Numbered from the stretch's first letter, positions 1 through 5,607 are shown. The stretch is DNA of 5,711 bases from Chloroflexota bacterium (GCA_013153375.1 JAADEN010000105.1:1-5711); one strand, 5' to 3'. A program made the numbers and translations. Notes: a model not told the origin generated them from the letters alone.

Positions 1-447
1 GGGCCCGTCCGCCTCGCGCGCCTCCGCGGCGCGCAACGCGCGCTCCAGCAAATCCAACAGCGTGGCCTGCTCCTCGGGGGTCAGGCCCGCGAGCAGGGCT
101 TCGAACTTGCGGCCGTGCGCGGCCAGGGCCTGTTGGTACACGGCCTCGCCCTCGGGGGTGAGGAAGAGTTGCAGCGCGCGCCGATCGTGAGGGTGCGGCT
201 GCCGCGCCACCCAACCGCGGTTTTCGAGTTGGCGCACGGCCACGCTCACCGTGGGCGCGCGCAGGCCCAGGCCGCGCGCCAGGTCGTGCAAACTGCATCC
301 CGGCCGGGCGTGCAGGAAGTCCAGCACGGCCAGATGCGCGGGCGAGACCGGCGACGCGACGGCCTCGGGCACGATGCGCCGCAAACGGGCGGTCAGGCGC
401 AAGAATCGCTGCGCCTGCGGCGAGATGGAAGACGAAGACGAGGTCAT
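1..447 (-). CDS. MarR-family winged-helix transcriptional regulator (3' end beyond window)
   Basis: I translated this frame by hand: it is open for 149 codons from the ATG at 447 to the left edge, with no stop, so the C-terminus is missing. The product looks like a dimeric DNA-binding repressor or activator of the MarR family. The N-terminal helix (about residues 10-30) leads into a winged helix-turn-helix. A helix at 38-48 is followed by SLHDLARGLGL (52-62) and a recognition helix at about 64-78 (PTVSVAVRQLENRGWV). The wing contains the family's D-x-R pattern as D88-R89-R90, followed by LFLTPEG (94-100). The C-terminal dimerisation helices begin at about 101. MarR proteins are usually 140-170 residues, so only a few residues are likely missing. 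C51 is the only cysteine seen. GGGAG at 459-463 is a modest ribosome binding site, 11 nt from the ATG. The ligand and target genes cannot be told from sequence. The palindrome over its own promoter suggests autoregulation. Confidence 0.9.
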   Translation of the reverse strand, partial: MTSSSSSISPQAQRFLRLTARLRRIVPEAVASPVSPAHLAVLDFLHARPGCSLHDLARGLGLRAPTVSVAVRQLENRGWVARQPHPHDRRALQLFLTPEGEAVYQQALAAHGRKFEALLAGLTPEEQATLLDLLERALRAAEAREADGP

Positions 448-479
448 GGACGGCTCAACTCCCAGCCTGGACAAAATAG

Positions 480-496
480 TTAGTTAGCCTAACGAA
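480..496. promoter_or_regulatory. Palindromic operator candidate over the MarR transcription start
   Basis: TTAGTTAG-C-CTAACGAA is a 17-bp inverted repeat in which 7 of 8 arm positions match; the inner GTTAG/CTAAC is perfect. It begins 4 bp downstream of the -10 box and covers the predicted start site. MarR-family operators are typically AT-containing palindromes of about this size within the regulator's own promoter, so binding by the MarR protein encoded here is the simplest reading. Confidence 0.6.
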
Positions 497-500
497 GTGA

Positions 501-529
501 AGTATAAGGCCAAAGCGCCCTTTTGTCCA
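501..529 (-). promoter_or_regulatory. Sigma70-type promoter of the MarR gene
   Basis: On the minus strand, TGGACA (524-529, 5 of 6 matches to TTGACA) and TATACT (501-506, 5 of 6 matches to TATAAT) are separated by exactly 17 nt. Transcription should start near 494, giving a leader of roughly 47 nt before the ATG at 447. Sequence match and spacing are seen directly; activity is inferred. Confidence 0.75.
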
Positions 530-626
530 GGGCCGAGGGTGTGGCAAAAGCCCGCGCCCAGGGCGGATGGCGGCGCGCCACGCCGCGGCGGCCGCGGGCC
601 TCCCCCGGAGGTTTTCCCCCACCCCC

Positions 627-659
627 AAAAGCAAGGGCGCGCCCCGCAGGACGCGCCCT
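627..659 (-). terminator. Rho-independent terminator of the PFOR gene
   Basis: The perfect 8-bp arms AGGGCGCG (634-641) and CGCGCCCT (652-659) enclose a 10-nt loop. In the minus-strand transcript the hairpin starts about 25 nt after the PFOR stop codon and is followed by a U-rich stretch (UUGCUUUU). The tract is interrupted, but position and stem quality fit an intrinsic terminator that separates this gene from the MarR promoter. Confidence 0.75.
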
Positions 660-683
660 GAACAGGCGTGGTCGGACCGCGGC

Positions 684-3600
684 TCACTTCTTGCCGTTGC
701 CGCCGTTGGGCGTGAAGCCCTTGATCCAGGCCTCGTACATCTTGAGGCGGCGTTGCACATCCTGCTCCAGTTCGGCCAGCAGTTCCTCGGCCTCCTTGGG
801 CCGCATCTTGACCAACTGGCTGAAGCGCCGCTCGGTGAAGATGTACTTCTCCAGGGGCTCCTTGACCCGGGAGTCCACCTGCAAGGGGTTCTTGCCCTGG
901 GCCAGGCGGCGGGGGTCGAAGCGCAGCAGCGGCCAGTAGCCCGACAGCACGGCCAGTTTCTGGTGCAGCGCGCCGTAGCGCAGGTCGTAGCCGTGCGCGA
1001 TGCACGGCGAGTGCGCGATGATGAGGCTGGGGCCTTCGTAAGCCTCGGCCTCCAGGAAGGCCTTGACCGTGTGGGTGTCGTTGCCGCCCATGGCCACGGT
1101 GGCCACATACACATGGCCGTAACTCATGGCCATCCAGGCCAGGTCCTTCTTGGGCGTGTTCTTGCCCGCGATGGAGAACTTGGCCATCGCGGCCCGCGGG
1201 GTGGCCTTGGAGGTCTGGCCGCCGGTGTTGGAATAGACCTCGGTGTCGAGCACCAGGATGTTGACATCGTAGCCCAGGGCCAGCACATGGTCCAGGCCGC
1301 CGAAGCCGATGTCATAGGCCCAGCCGTCGCCGCCCACGATCCACACGCTCTTGCGCACCAGGTAGTCGGCCAGGGCCAGCAGATCCCGCACCTCGGGCGT
1401 GGGCTCCAGTTCCTGCAAGCGCCGCTTGAGCGCGGCCACCCGCGCCCGCTGGGCCTGGATCTCCTCTTCGGTGCGCTGCTCCGCGGTCAGGATCTCGTCG
1501 GCCAACTCGGTGCCCACCCGCTCCGCGAGGGCGCGCAGCAGGCCCTCGGCCATGTCCTTCAGTTTGTCCACGGCCAGGCGCAGGCCCAGGCCGAACTCCG
1601 CGTTGTCCTCGAAGAGGGAGTTGTTCCACGCGGGGCCCAGGCCCTGGCGGTTGTAGGACCAGGGCGTGGTGGGCAGGTTGCCGCCGTAGATGGACGAGCA
1701 GCCCGTGGCGTTGGCCACGATGAGCCGGTCGCCGAACAGGCGGGTGAGCAGCGAGAGGTACGGCGTCTCGCCGCAGCCCGCGCACGCGCCCGAGAACTCG
1801 AACAGAGGCTCCAGCAGTTGCACATCCTTGACCGCGTTGTGCTTGAGGGCCTGGCGGTCCGGGTCGGGCAGTTGCAGGAAGAAGTCCCAGTTCTCGGCCT
1901 CCTGCTCCCGCAGCGGGGGCTGCGGCCGCATGTTGATGGCCTTGCGGTTGGGGTCGTTCTTGTCCACCACCGGGCAGTATTCCACGCACAGGGAGCAGCC
2001 CGTGCAGTCTTCGGGCGCGACCTGGATGGTGTAGGCCAGGCCCTTGAACTGCCGCCACTTGGCCTCCATGTGTTTGAAGGTGGGCGGCGCGTCCTCCAGG
2101 AACTTGGGATCGTACACCTTGGCCCGGATGACCGCGTGGGGGCAGACGATGACGCACTTGCCGCACTGGATGCACAGGTCGGGCTCCCACACGGGGATCT
2201 CCAGCGCGATGTTGCGCTTCTCATACTTGGTGGTGCCGCTGGGGTAAGTGCCGTCCGCGGGCAGCACGCTCACGGGCAGGCGGTCGCCCTCGCCGGCGAT
2301 CATCTTGCCCAGCACATTGCGCACGAATTCGGGCGCGGGGCCCACGATGGGCGGCCGCAGGTCGAAGTCCGCGGTGACCTGGTCGGGCACTTCCACCTCG
2401 TACAGGTGATCCAGCGCGGCGTCCACCGCGGCGAAGTTCTGCTGCACCACATCCTCGCCCTTGATGCCGTAGGTCTTGCGGATGGCGTCCTTGATGCGGG
2501 CGATGGCCTCGTCGCGCGGCAGGATGCCGCTGATGGCGAAGAACGCGGTCTGCATGATGGTGTTGATGCGTCCGCCCAGCCCCACTTCGCGGGCCACCTT
2601 GTAGGCGTCGATGACATAGAACTTCAACTTCTTGCCCAGAATCTCCTCCTGGATGGTCCTGGGCAGGTAATTCCAGACCTCGTCAGGGCCGTAGGGGCTG
2701 TTGAGCAAGAAGGTCGCGCCCTCTTCCGCGTGCTTGAGCACATTGATGCGCTCCAGGAAGTGGAACTGATGGCAGGCCACGAAGTTGGCCTTTTGGATGA
2801 GGTAAGGCGCGCGGATGGGCTTGGGGCCGAAGCGCAGGTGCGACACGGTGACCGTGCCGGCCTTCTTGGAGTCGTACACGAAGTAGCCCTGGGCCCAGTT
2901 GTCGGTCTCGGTGCCGATGATCTTGATGCTGTTCTTGTTCGCGCCCACGGTGCCGTCGGAGCCCAGGCCGTAGAACAAGCCCCGGAAACGCTGCGGGTCG
3001 TGGAAGGTCTCGATGTCGAAGTCGGGGTCGAAGGCCAGGCTGGTGTGGGTCACATCGTCGATGATGCCCACGGTGAAGTGGTTCTTGGGCGCGTCCTGGG
3101 CCAGTTCGTCGTAGATGCCCTTGATCATCGCGGGGGTGAATTCCTTGGACGACAGGCCGTAGCGCCCGCCCACGATGAGGGGCCGCGTCGCGAAGGGCGC
3201 GCTGCCGGCCCGGAAGGCTTCCTCCACCGCGGCGACCACATCCAGATACAGGGGCTCGCCCAGGGAGCCGGGCTCCTTGGTGCGGTCGAGCACCGCGATG
3301 CGCCGCACCGTCGCGGGCAGGGCCGCGATGAAATGTTCCACCGAGAAGGGGCGGTAGAGCCGCACCCGCACCAGGCCCACCTTCTCGCCCTGGGCCAGCA
3401 GGTAGTCAATGGTATCGGCCACGGCCTCGGAGCCCGAACCCATGAGCACGATGACCCGGTCGGCCTCGGGATGGCCGTAGTACTCGAACAGGCGGTACTG
3501 CCGGCCCGTGAGTTGGGCGAACTTGTCCATGGTGCGCTGCACGATCTCGGGCACGGCCAGGTAGTAGGGGTTGACCGTCTCCCGGGCCTGGAAGTACACA

Positions 3601-4271
3601 TCGGGGTTCTGCGAAGTGCCCCGAATGAAGGGATGCTCGGGCCGCATGGCCCGCTCCCGATGGGCCCGCACCAGGTCCATGTCGATCATGGCCCGAATCT
3701 GCTCGTCGGTGACGGGCTCGATCTTGCTGATCTCGTGGGAGACGCGGAACCCCTCCAGCACATGCAGGAAGGGCACCCGGGCCTCCAGGGTGGCCGCGTG
3801 CGCGATGAGGGCCATGTCCTGCGCGCTCTGCACCGAGGACGAGAACAGCATGGCAAAGCCCGTGGTGCGGGCGGCCATGACATCCTGATGGTCGCCGAAG
3901 ATGGACAGGGCCTGCGCGGCGATGGAGCGGGACGCGATGTGGAACACCGCGGGGGTGAGTTCGCCCGCGATCTTGAACATGTTGGGCAACATGAGCAGCA
4001 GGCCCTGGGACGCGGTGAAGGTGGTCGTCAGCGCGCCGCCCTGCAACGAGCCGTGGACCGTACCGGCCGCGCCGGCCTCGCTCTGCATCTCCACCACCTT
4101 GGGCACGGTGCCGAAGATGTTGGGCTTGTGGTCCGCGGCCCAGGCGTCGGCGAACTCGCCCATGGGCGACGCGGGTGTGATGGGGTAAATGGCGATGACC
4201 TCGCTGACTTTGTAGGCTACCCGGGCGGTCGCTTCGTTGCCGTCAACGGTCACATAGTGGGGAGTGCTCAT
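684..4271 (-). CDS. nifJ: Pyruvate:ferredoxin (flavodoxin) oxidoreductase, single-chain
   Basis: This 1195-residue cytoplasmic enzyme oxidises pyruvate with CoA to acetyl-CoA and CO2 and passes electrons to ferredoxin or flavodoxin. It has the full order of the homodimeric family (roughly 1170-1230 residues). The N-terminal pyrimidine-binding domain has YPITPASPM (29-37), E65 and R115, matching known active-site positions. A transketolase C-terminal-like domain follows, then the central domain with GLGSDGTVGANKNSIK (435-450). The ferredoxin domain has two 4Fe-4S motifs: C700, C703, C706, C710 and C756, C759, C762, C766. The proximal cluster ligands are C830, C833, C858 and C1090. The thiamine diphosphate motif starts at GDG (981-983), with N1015 in YSNTGGQ. 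No key residue is missing. I chose the ATG at 4271, not an in-frame one at 4343, because AGGAGG (4277-4282) lies 5 nt before it and MSTPHYVTVDGNEA is the usual family N-terminus. It could also be called por. Confidence 0.97.
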   Translation of the reverse strand: MSTPHYVTVDGNEATARVAYKVSEVIAIYPITPASPMGEFADAWAADHKPNIFGTVPKVVEMQSEAGAAGTVHGSLQGGALTTTFTASQGLLLMLPNMFKIAGELTPAVFHIASRSIAAQALSIFGDHQDVMAARTTGFAMLFSSSVQSAQDMALIAHAATLEARVPFLHVLEGFRVSHEISKIEPVTDEQIRAMIDMDLVRAHRERAMRPEHPFIRGTSQNPDVYFQARETVNPYYLAVPEIVQRTMDKFAQLTGRQYRLFEYYGHPEADRVIVLMGSGSEAVADTIDYLLAQGEKVGLVRVRLYRPFSVEHFIAALPATVRRIAVLDRTKEPGSLGEPLYLDVVAAVEEAFRAGSAPFATRPLIVGGRYGLSSKEFTPAMIKGIYDELAQDAPKNHFTVGIIDDVTHTSLAFDPDFDIETFHDPQRFRGLFYGLGSDGTVGANKNSIKIIGTETDNWAQGYFVYDSKKAGTVTVSHLRFGPKPIRAPYLIQKANFVACHQFHFLERINVLKHAEEGATFLLNSPYGPDEVWNYLPRTIQEEILGKKLKFYVIDAYKVAREVGLGGRINTIMQTAFFAISGILPRDEAIARIKDAIRKTYGIKGEDVVQQNFAAVDAALDHLYEVEVPDQVTADFDLRPPIVGPAPEFVRNVLGKMIAGEGDRLPVSVLPADGTYPSGTTKYEKRNIALEIPVWEPDLCIQCGKCVIVCPHAVIRAKVYDPKFLEDAPPTFKHMEAKWRQFKGLAYTIQVAPEDCTGCSLCVEYCPVVDKNDPNRKAINMRPQPPLREQEAENWDFFLQLPDPDRQALKHNAVKDVQLLEPLFEFSGACAGCGETPYLSLLTRLFGDRLIVANATGCSSIYGGNLPTTPWSYNRQGLGPAWNNSLFEDNAEFGLGLRLAVDKLKDMAEGLLRALAERVGTELADEILTAEQRTEEEIQAQRARVAALKRRLQELEPTPEVRDLLALADYLVRKSVWIVGGDGWAYDIGFGGLDHVLALGYDVNILVLDTEVYSNTGGQTSKATPRAAMAKFSIAGKNTPKKDLAWMAMSYGHVYVATVAMGGNDTHTVKAFLEAEAYEGPSLIIAHSPCIAHGYDLRYGALHQKLAVLSGYWPLLRFDPRRLAQGKNPLQVDSRVKEPLEKYIFTERRFSQLVKMRPKEAEELLAELEQDVQRRLKMYEAWIKGFTPNGGNGKK

Positions 4272-4276
4272 CTTCG

Positions 4277-4282
4277 CCTCCT
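4277..4282 (-). promoter_or_regulatory. Strong ribosome binding site of PFOR (decides the start)
   Basis: The minus strand reads AGGAGG, a full anti-16S match, 5 nt before the ATG at 4271. The in-frame ATG at 4343 would add 24 residues unlike the family and has no comparable site. Confidence 0.9.
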
Positions 4283-4314
4283 GAAGTCGAACTGCCGTGC
4301 ATCCCGACGCGTCA

Positions 4315-4331
4315 CCGCGGCCAAGCCGCGG
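4315..4331 (-). promoter_or_regulatory. Stable hairpin in the PFOR leader
   Basis: CCGCGGC (4315-4321) and GCCGCGG (4325-4331) form a perfect 7-bp stem with a 3-nt loop. It lies between the upstream terminator-like hairpin and the PFOR ribosome binding site. It contains CCGCGG, a self-complementary hexamer also present in the hairpins at 4357-4371 and 4416-4425, so the three elements could pair with each other in alternative folds. No T-tract follows, so it does not look like a terminator itself. Confidence 0.5.
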
Positions 4332-4348
4332 GAGAAGGGGCATGGACG

Positions 4349-4371
4349 AAAAAGAAACCCCGCCGCGGGGT
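4349..4371 (-). terminator. Terminator-like hairpin (possible attenuator) upstream of PFOR
   Basis: ACCCCG (4357-4362) and CGGGGT (4366-4371) form a 6-bp stem with a 3-nt loop. In the minus-strand transcript the stem is followed directly by UUUCUUUUU. This is a good intrinsic terminator signature, but it sits 86 nt before the PFOR start codon and downstream of the best PFOR promoter candidate. It may attenuate PFOR transcription, or act as a backup terminator for the gene upstream if PFOR is transcribed from a promoter I could not identify. Confidence 0.6.
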
Positions 4372-4399
4372 GGATGGGCATGAAACCGGACTCAGTTCT

Positions 4400-4405
4400 A
4401 TTGTA
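4400..4405 (-). promoter_or_regulatory. Possible -10 element of the PFOR promoter
   Basis: The minus strand reads TACAAT, 5 of 6 matches to TATAAT. It lies in the only AT-containing stretch between the upstream terminator and PFOR, apart from the T-tracts. I see no convincing -35 box at 16-18 nt; that position is GC-rich and overlaps the palindrome CCCCGCGGGG. A start near 4393 would give a leader of about 122 nt. An activator-dependent or alternative-sigma promoter is possible. Confidence 0.3.
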
Positions 4406-4415
4406 CTCCAAAGCC

Positions 4416-4425
4416 CCCCGCGGGG
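4416..4425. repeat. Perfect GC palindrome in the PFOR promoter region
   Basis: CCCCGCGGGG is a perfect 10-bp palindrome centred about 18 bp upstream of the TACAAT box, that is, in the spacer/-35 area. It resembles the stems of the two flanking terminator-like hairpins but lacks a loop and a long T-tract. It could be a protein-binding site or a relic of a terminator repeat. Confidence 0.35.
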
Positions 4426-4430
4426 ATAGG

Positions 4431-4442
4431 CCGAATTTTCGG
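4431..4442. promoter_or_regulatory. Short palindrome upstream of PFOR promoter candidate
   Basis: CCGAATTTTCGG is an inverted repeat with 5-bp arms around TT, about 30 bp upstream of the putative -10 box. An upstream operator or activator site is possible, but a single short palindrome is weak evidence. Confidence 0.3.
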
Positions 4443-4457
4443 TTTGCGAAAGTCGGT

Positions 4458-4484
4458 AAAAGAAAAAGCCCCGCAAGCGGGGCT
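4458..4484 (-). terminator. Rho-independent terminator of the FtsK/EccC-like gene
   Basis: AGCCCCGC (4467-4474) and GCGGGGCT (4477-4484) are perfect 8-bp arms around AA. In the minus-strand transcript the stem is followed by UUUUCUUUU. It starts 25 nt after the stop codon of the gene at 4509-5378, a textbook position, and separates that gene from PFOR. Confidence 0.92.
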
Positions 4485-4508
4485 GTCCTGTTCGGCAAGG
4501 AGGCGCGC

Positions 4509-5378
4509 TCAGATGCGCAAGATCTCAGGGGCCAGGGAACGGAACCGCACGGGCCGGCCCTCTCGGCTGGGGACCAGCGCGTCCTCGGGCCCGAGTTCGC
4601 GCACGGCCCGCGGCAGACGCGAACCCAAGTCGGTCAACCCCCGGGCGCCGCCGTAGAAGCCCACCCGAAAGGCCCGCTGCCACGCCTCGGGCAGGGTGAA
4701 CCAATGGCTGTAAGTGGTGGTGGCCAGGACCACCACGCGGCGGCCCAAGCCGCGCGTCAACACCGTGGTGATGGCCTGGTACAAGGCCGCGTCGCGGCGA
4801 GCCCGCTCGGCCCAGGCGTGCAAATCGTCCACTACCAAGACATACAGCGTGCGCCAATGGTCGTTCGGGATGCCTTCCTCCACCCAGCGGGCCCACTGCT
4901 GCCACGCCGCGGAGGGATCCAGGACCACCCGATCCGCGCGCTCACGGAAGAAGAGCGCATCGTCGGAATCGGAGGCATGGGGCGTGAAGATGTGAAGATC
5001 CAGATGGGAGGCCGGCGTGGTGGCTTCGAGGGAATAGAGCAGATGGTCCAGATAGTGCCGCGCGGTGCGCAATTGCGCAAAGATGAACACCGCATGCCCG
5101 CTGCGAGGGTGATAGGGCGTATAGAGCACAGGACGCTGGTCGTCGGTCAGGCCCACCAGACCCGAGAAGGGCATCAAGCGCCGATTGGCCCAATCCCGCA
5201 CCCGGGCCAGCAGCCGATCGCGCGCGTCGGCCCACAGAGCCTCGGTCAGGGACTCGTCTCGGGATGTGGACGCCCACGCCGCGCCCGCAGACCCATACGC
5301 GCCCGCGCCCGGCACGGACATGGGACGCGCGTTGAGAGGCGTAACATCGTCCAAACGATCATATTCAACCGGAATCAT
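4509..5378 (-). CDS. FtsK/EccC-like protein with degenerate Walker A (predicted pseudo-ATPase)
   Basis: The product is a 289-residue soluble protein of unknown role, with no signal peptide or membrane segment. After an Ala/Ser/Pro-rich N-terminus and a charged helix (41-68), the core resembles one ATPase module of the FtsK/SpoIIIE/EccC group. That core comprises PFSGLVGLTDDQ (70-81), the strand and loop HAVFIFAQLRTARHYL (95-110), SLEATTPASHLDLHIF (116-131), a Walker B-like LYVLVVDDLHAW (178-189) and LGRRVVVLATTT (211-222). The final part ends in a GPEDALVPSREGRPVRF segment (263-279), like the end of EccC modules. Where family members have GxxGK[ST], this protein has AQLRTARHY, so the lysine and glycines are lost. 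Nucleotide hydrolysis is therefore unlikely; a structural or partner role is inferred. The ATG at 5378 is preferred because AGGAG (5386-5390) lies 7 nt before it; a TTG at 5384 lies only 1 nt away. The family call rests on pattern reading alone. Confidence 0.75.
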   Translation of the reverse strand: MIPVEYDRLDDVTPLNARPMSVPGAGAYGSAGAAWASTSRDESLTEALWADARDRLLARVRDWANRRLMPFSGLVGLTDDQRPVLYTPYHPRSGHAVFIFAQLRTARHYLDHLLYSLEATTPASHLDLHIFTPHASDSDDALFFRERADRVVLDPSAAWQQWARWVEEGIPNDHWRTLYVLVVDDLHAWAERARRDAALYQAITTVLTRGLGRRVVVLATTTYSHWFTLPEAWQRAFRVGFYGGARGLTDLGSRLPRAVRELGPEDALVPSREGRPVRFRSLAPEILRI

Positions 5379-5385
5379 GTCCAAA

Positions 5386-5390
5386 CTCCT
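5386..5390 (-). promoter_or_regulatory. Ribosome binding site of the FtsK/EccC-like gene
   Basis: AGGAG on the minus strand, 7 nt before the ATG at 5378, fixes that start. It lies 8 nt downstream of the 3' arm of a possible long-range pairing (5399-5405), close enough for the structure to affect ribosome access. Confidence 0.8.
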
Positions 5391-5398
5391 ACGACAAA

Positions 5399-5459
5399 GG
5401 TGCCGAGTCTTAAACTGAAAACCGCTTTATCTTCCCTTCTCCCCGGCACCGGAAGATAA
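5399..5459 (-). promoter_or_regulatory. Structured leader element with pseudoknot-like pairing
   Basis: In the minus-strand transcript, TTATCTTCC (5459-5451) pairs perfectly with GGAAGATAA (5435-5427), a 9-bp stem with a 15-nt loop. The loop begins with GGTGCCG (5450-5444), which is exactly complementary to CGGCACC (5405-5399) downstream. One G-U and one G-C pair extend this second helix to 9 bp. The order stem 1, loop segment, stem 1, downstream partner is that of an H-type pseudoknot, and it ends 8 nt before the ribosome binding site. Complementarity is seen directly; folding and regulation are inferred. The first connecting loop has length zero, so the helices may instead form alternately. 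Confidence 0.55.
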
Positions 5460-5479
5460 TTTTGGCTCCCGAGTTGTCT

Positions 5480-5503
5480 CTCCCCAAAAAACCTCTGGGG
5501 AGG
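5480..5503 (-). promoter_or_regulatory. Early leader hairpins around a T6 tract
   Basis: The minus strand can form CTCCCC/GGGGAG (5497-5502 with 5480-5485), which encloses six T residues in its loop. Alternatively it can form a short CCTC/GAGG hairpin (5500-5503 with 5492-5495) followed at once by TTTTTT (5491-5486). The two folds exclude each other. The 4-bp stem is weak, so a real terminator is doubtful. Confidence 0.3.
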
Positions 5504-5525
5504 AGATTTGTGCTTGTGAAACTAT

Positions 5526-5534
5526 AGTATACCA
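5526..5534 (-). promoter_or_regulatory. Extended -10 promoter of the FtsK/EccC-like gene
   Basis: The minus strand reads TGGTATACT: a TATACT -10 box (5526-5531, 5 of 6 matches) preceded by the TG-N extension. No good -35 box lies 17 nt upstream, which is acceptable for extended -10 promoters. The start would be near 5519, giving a leader of about 140 nt. It sits in the most AT-rich part of the intergenic gap. Confidence 0.6.
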
Positions 5535-5552
5535 CAAATTCGGCCGCGTGAT

Positions 5553-5569
5553 TCAGGAAATTTTCCAGA
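5553..5569. promoter_or_regulatory. Palindromic operator candidate at the -35 region
   Basis: TCAGGAAATTTTCCAGA is a 17-bp palindrome with 7 of 8 arm positions matching. It lies about 22 bp upstream of the -10 box, over and just beyond the -35 position of the promoter for the FtsK/EccC-like gene. The position suits either a repressor or an activator that replaces the missing -35 contact. Confidence 0.4.
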
Positions 5570-5577
5570 TCCCGAGG

Positions 5578-5597
5578 GACGGCCGCGCCGCGGCGTC
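5578..5597 (-). terminator. GC-rich hairpin after the right-edge gene (possible terminator without T-tract)
   Basis: The minus strand can form a stem of 8 bp with one bulged base and a 3-nt loop, starting 11 nt after the stop codon at 5608-5610. No T-tract follows, so it is a weak terminator candidate and may simply protect the 3' end of the transcript. Confidence 0.3.
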
Positions 5598-5607
5598 AGA
5601 ACCAGCC

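Larger units (their letters stand above)
466..531. repeat. Perfect 11-bp inverted repeat bracketing the MarR promoter and operator
   Basis: CCTGGACAAAA at 466-476 is the exact reverse complement of TTTTGTCCAGG at 521-531, with 44 nt between them. The right arm contains the whole -35 box, and the left arm lies in the leader of the MarR transcript. Both the palindrome and the -10 box lie inside the repeat. It may be a second pair of operator half-sites or a looping element; no function is established. Confidence 0.6.

Noticed and set aside
115..483. Plus-strand open frames opposite the MarR gene
   Set aside because: The opposite strand gives a convincing MarR protein with a winged helix and D-x-R wing motif. 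These frames give low-complexity Arg/Gly/Gln text.
599..615. Plus-strand hairpin CCTCC-CCC-GGAGG followed by TTTT
   Set aside because: No plus-strand gene ends here, the stem is only 5 bp, and the surroundings are extremely GC-rich, so chance is a sufficient explanation.
1312..2224. Minus-strand open frames inside PFOR in other registers
   Set aside because: They are Arg/Pro/Ala-rich shadows of the PFOR frame, which is intact and carries all cofactor ligands.
4272..4343. A 24-residue N-terminal extension of PFOR from an ATG at 4343
   Set aside because: The family N-terminus begins at MSTPHYVTVDG, and AGGAGG lies 5 nt before that ATG. The extension overlaps the leader hairpin and is unlike the family.
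5379..5384. TTG start two codons upstream for the FtsK-like gene
   Set aside because: Only 1 nt separates it from AGGAG, too close for initiation; the ATG at 5378 has a 7-nt spacer.
567..5459. Plus-strand open frame of 1630 codons across the whole centre of the window
   Set aside because: It is exactly antisense, in codon register, to PFOR and the FtsK-like gene and runs through their terminators and promoters. Its product is a His/Gly/Leu/Val-rich text with no recognisable domain, and the frame is explained by avoidance of three codons.
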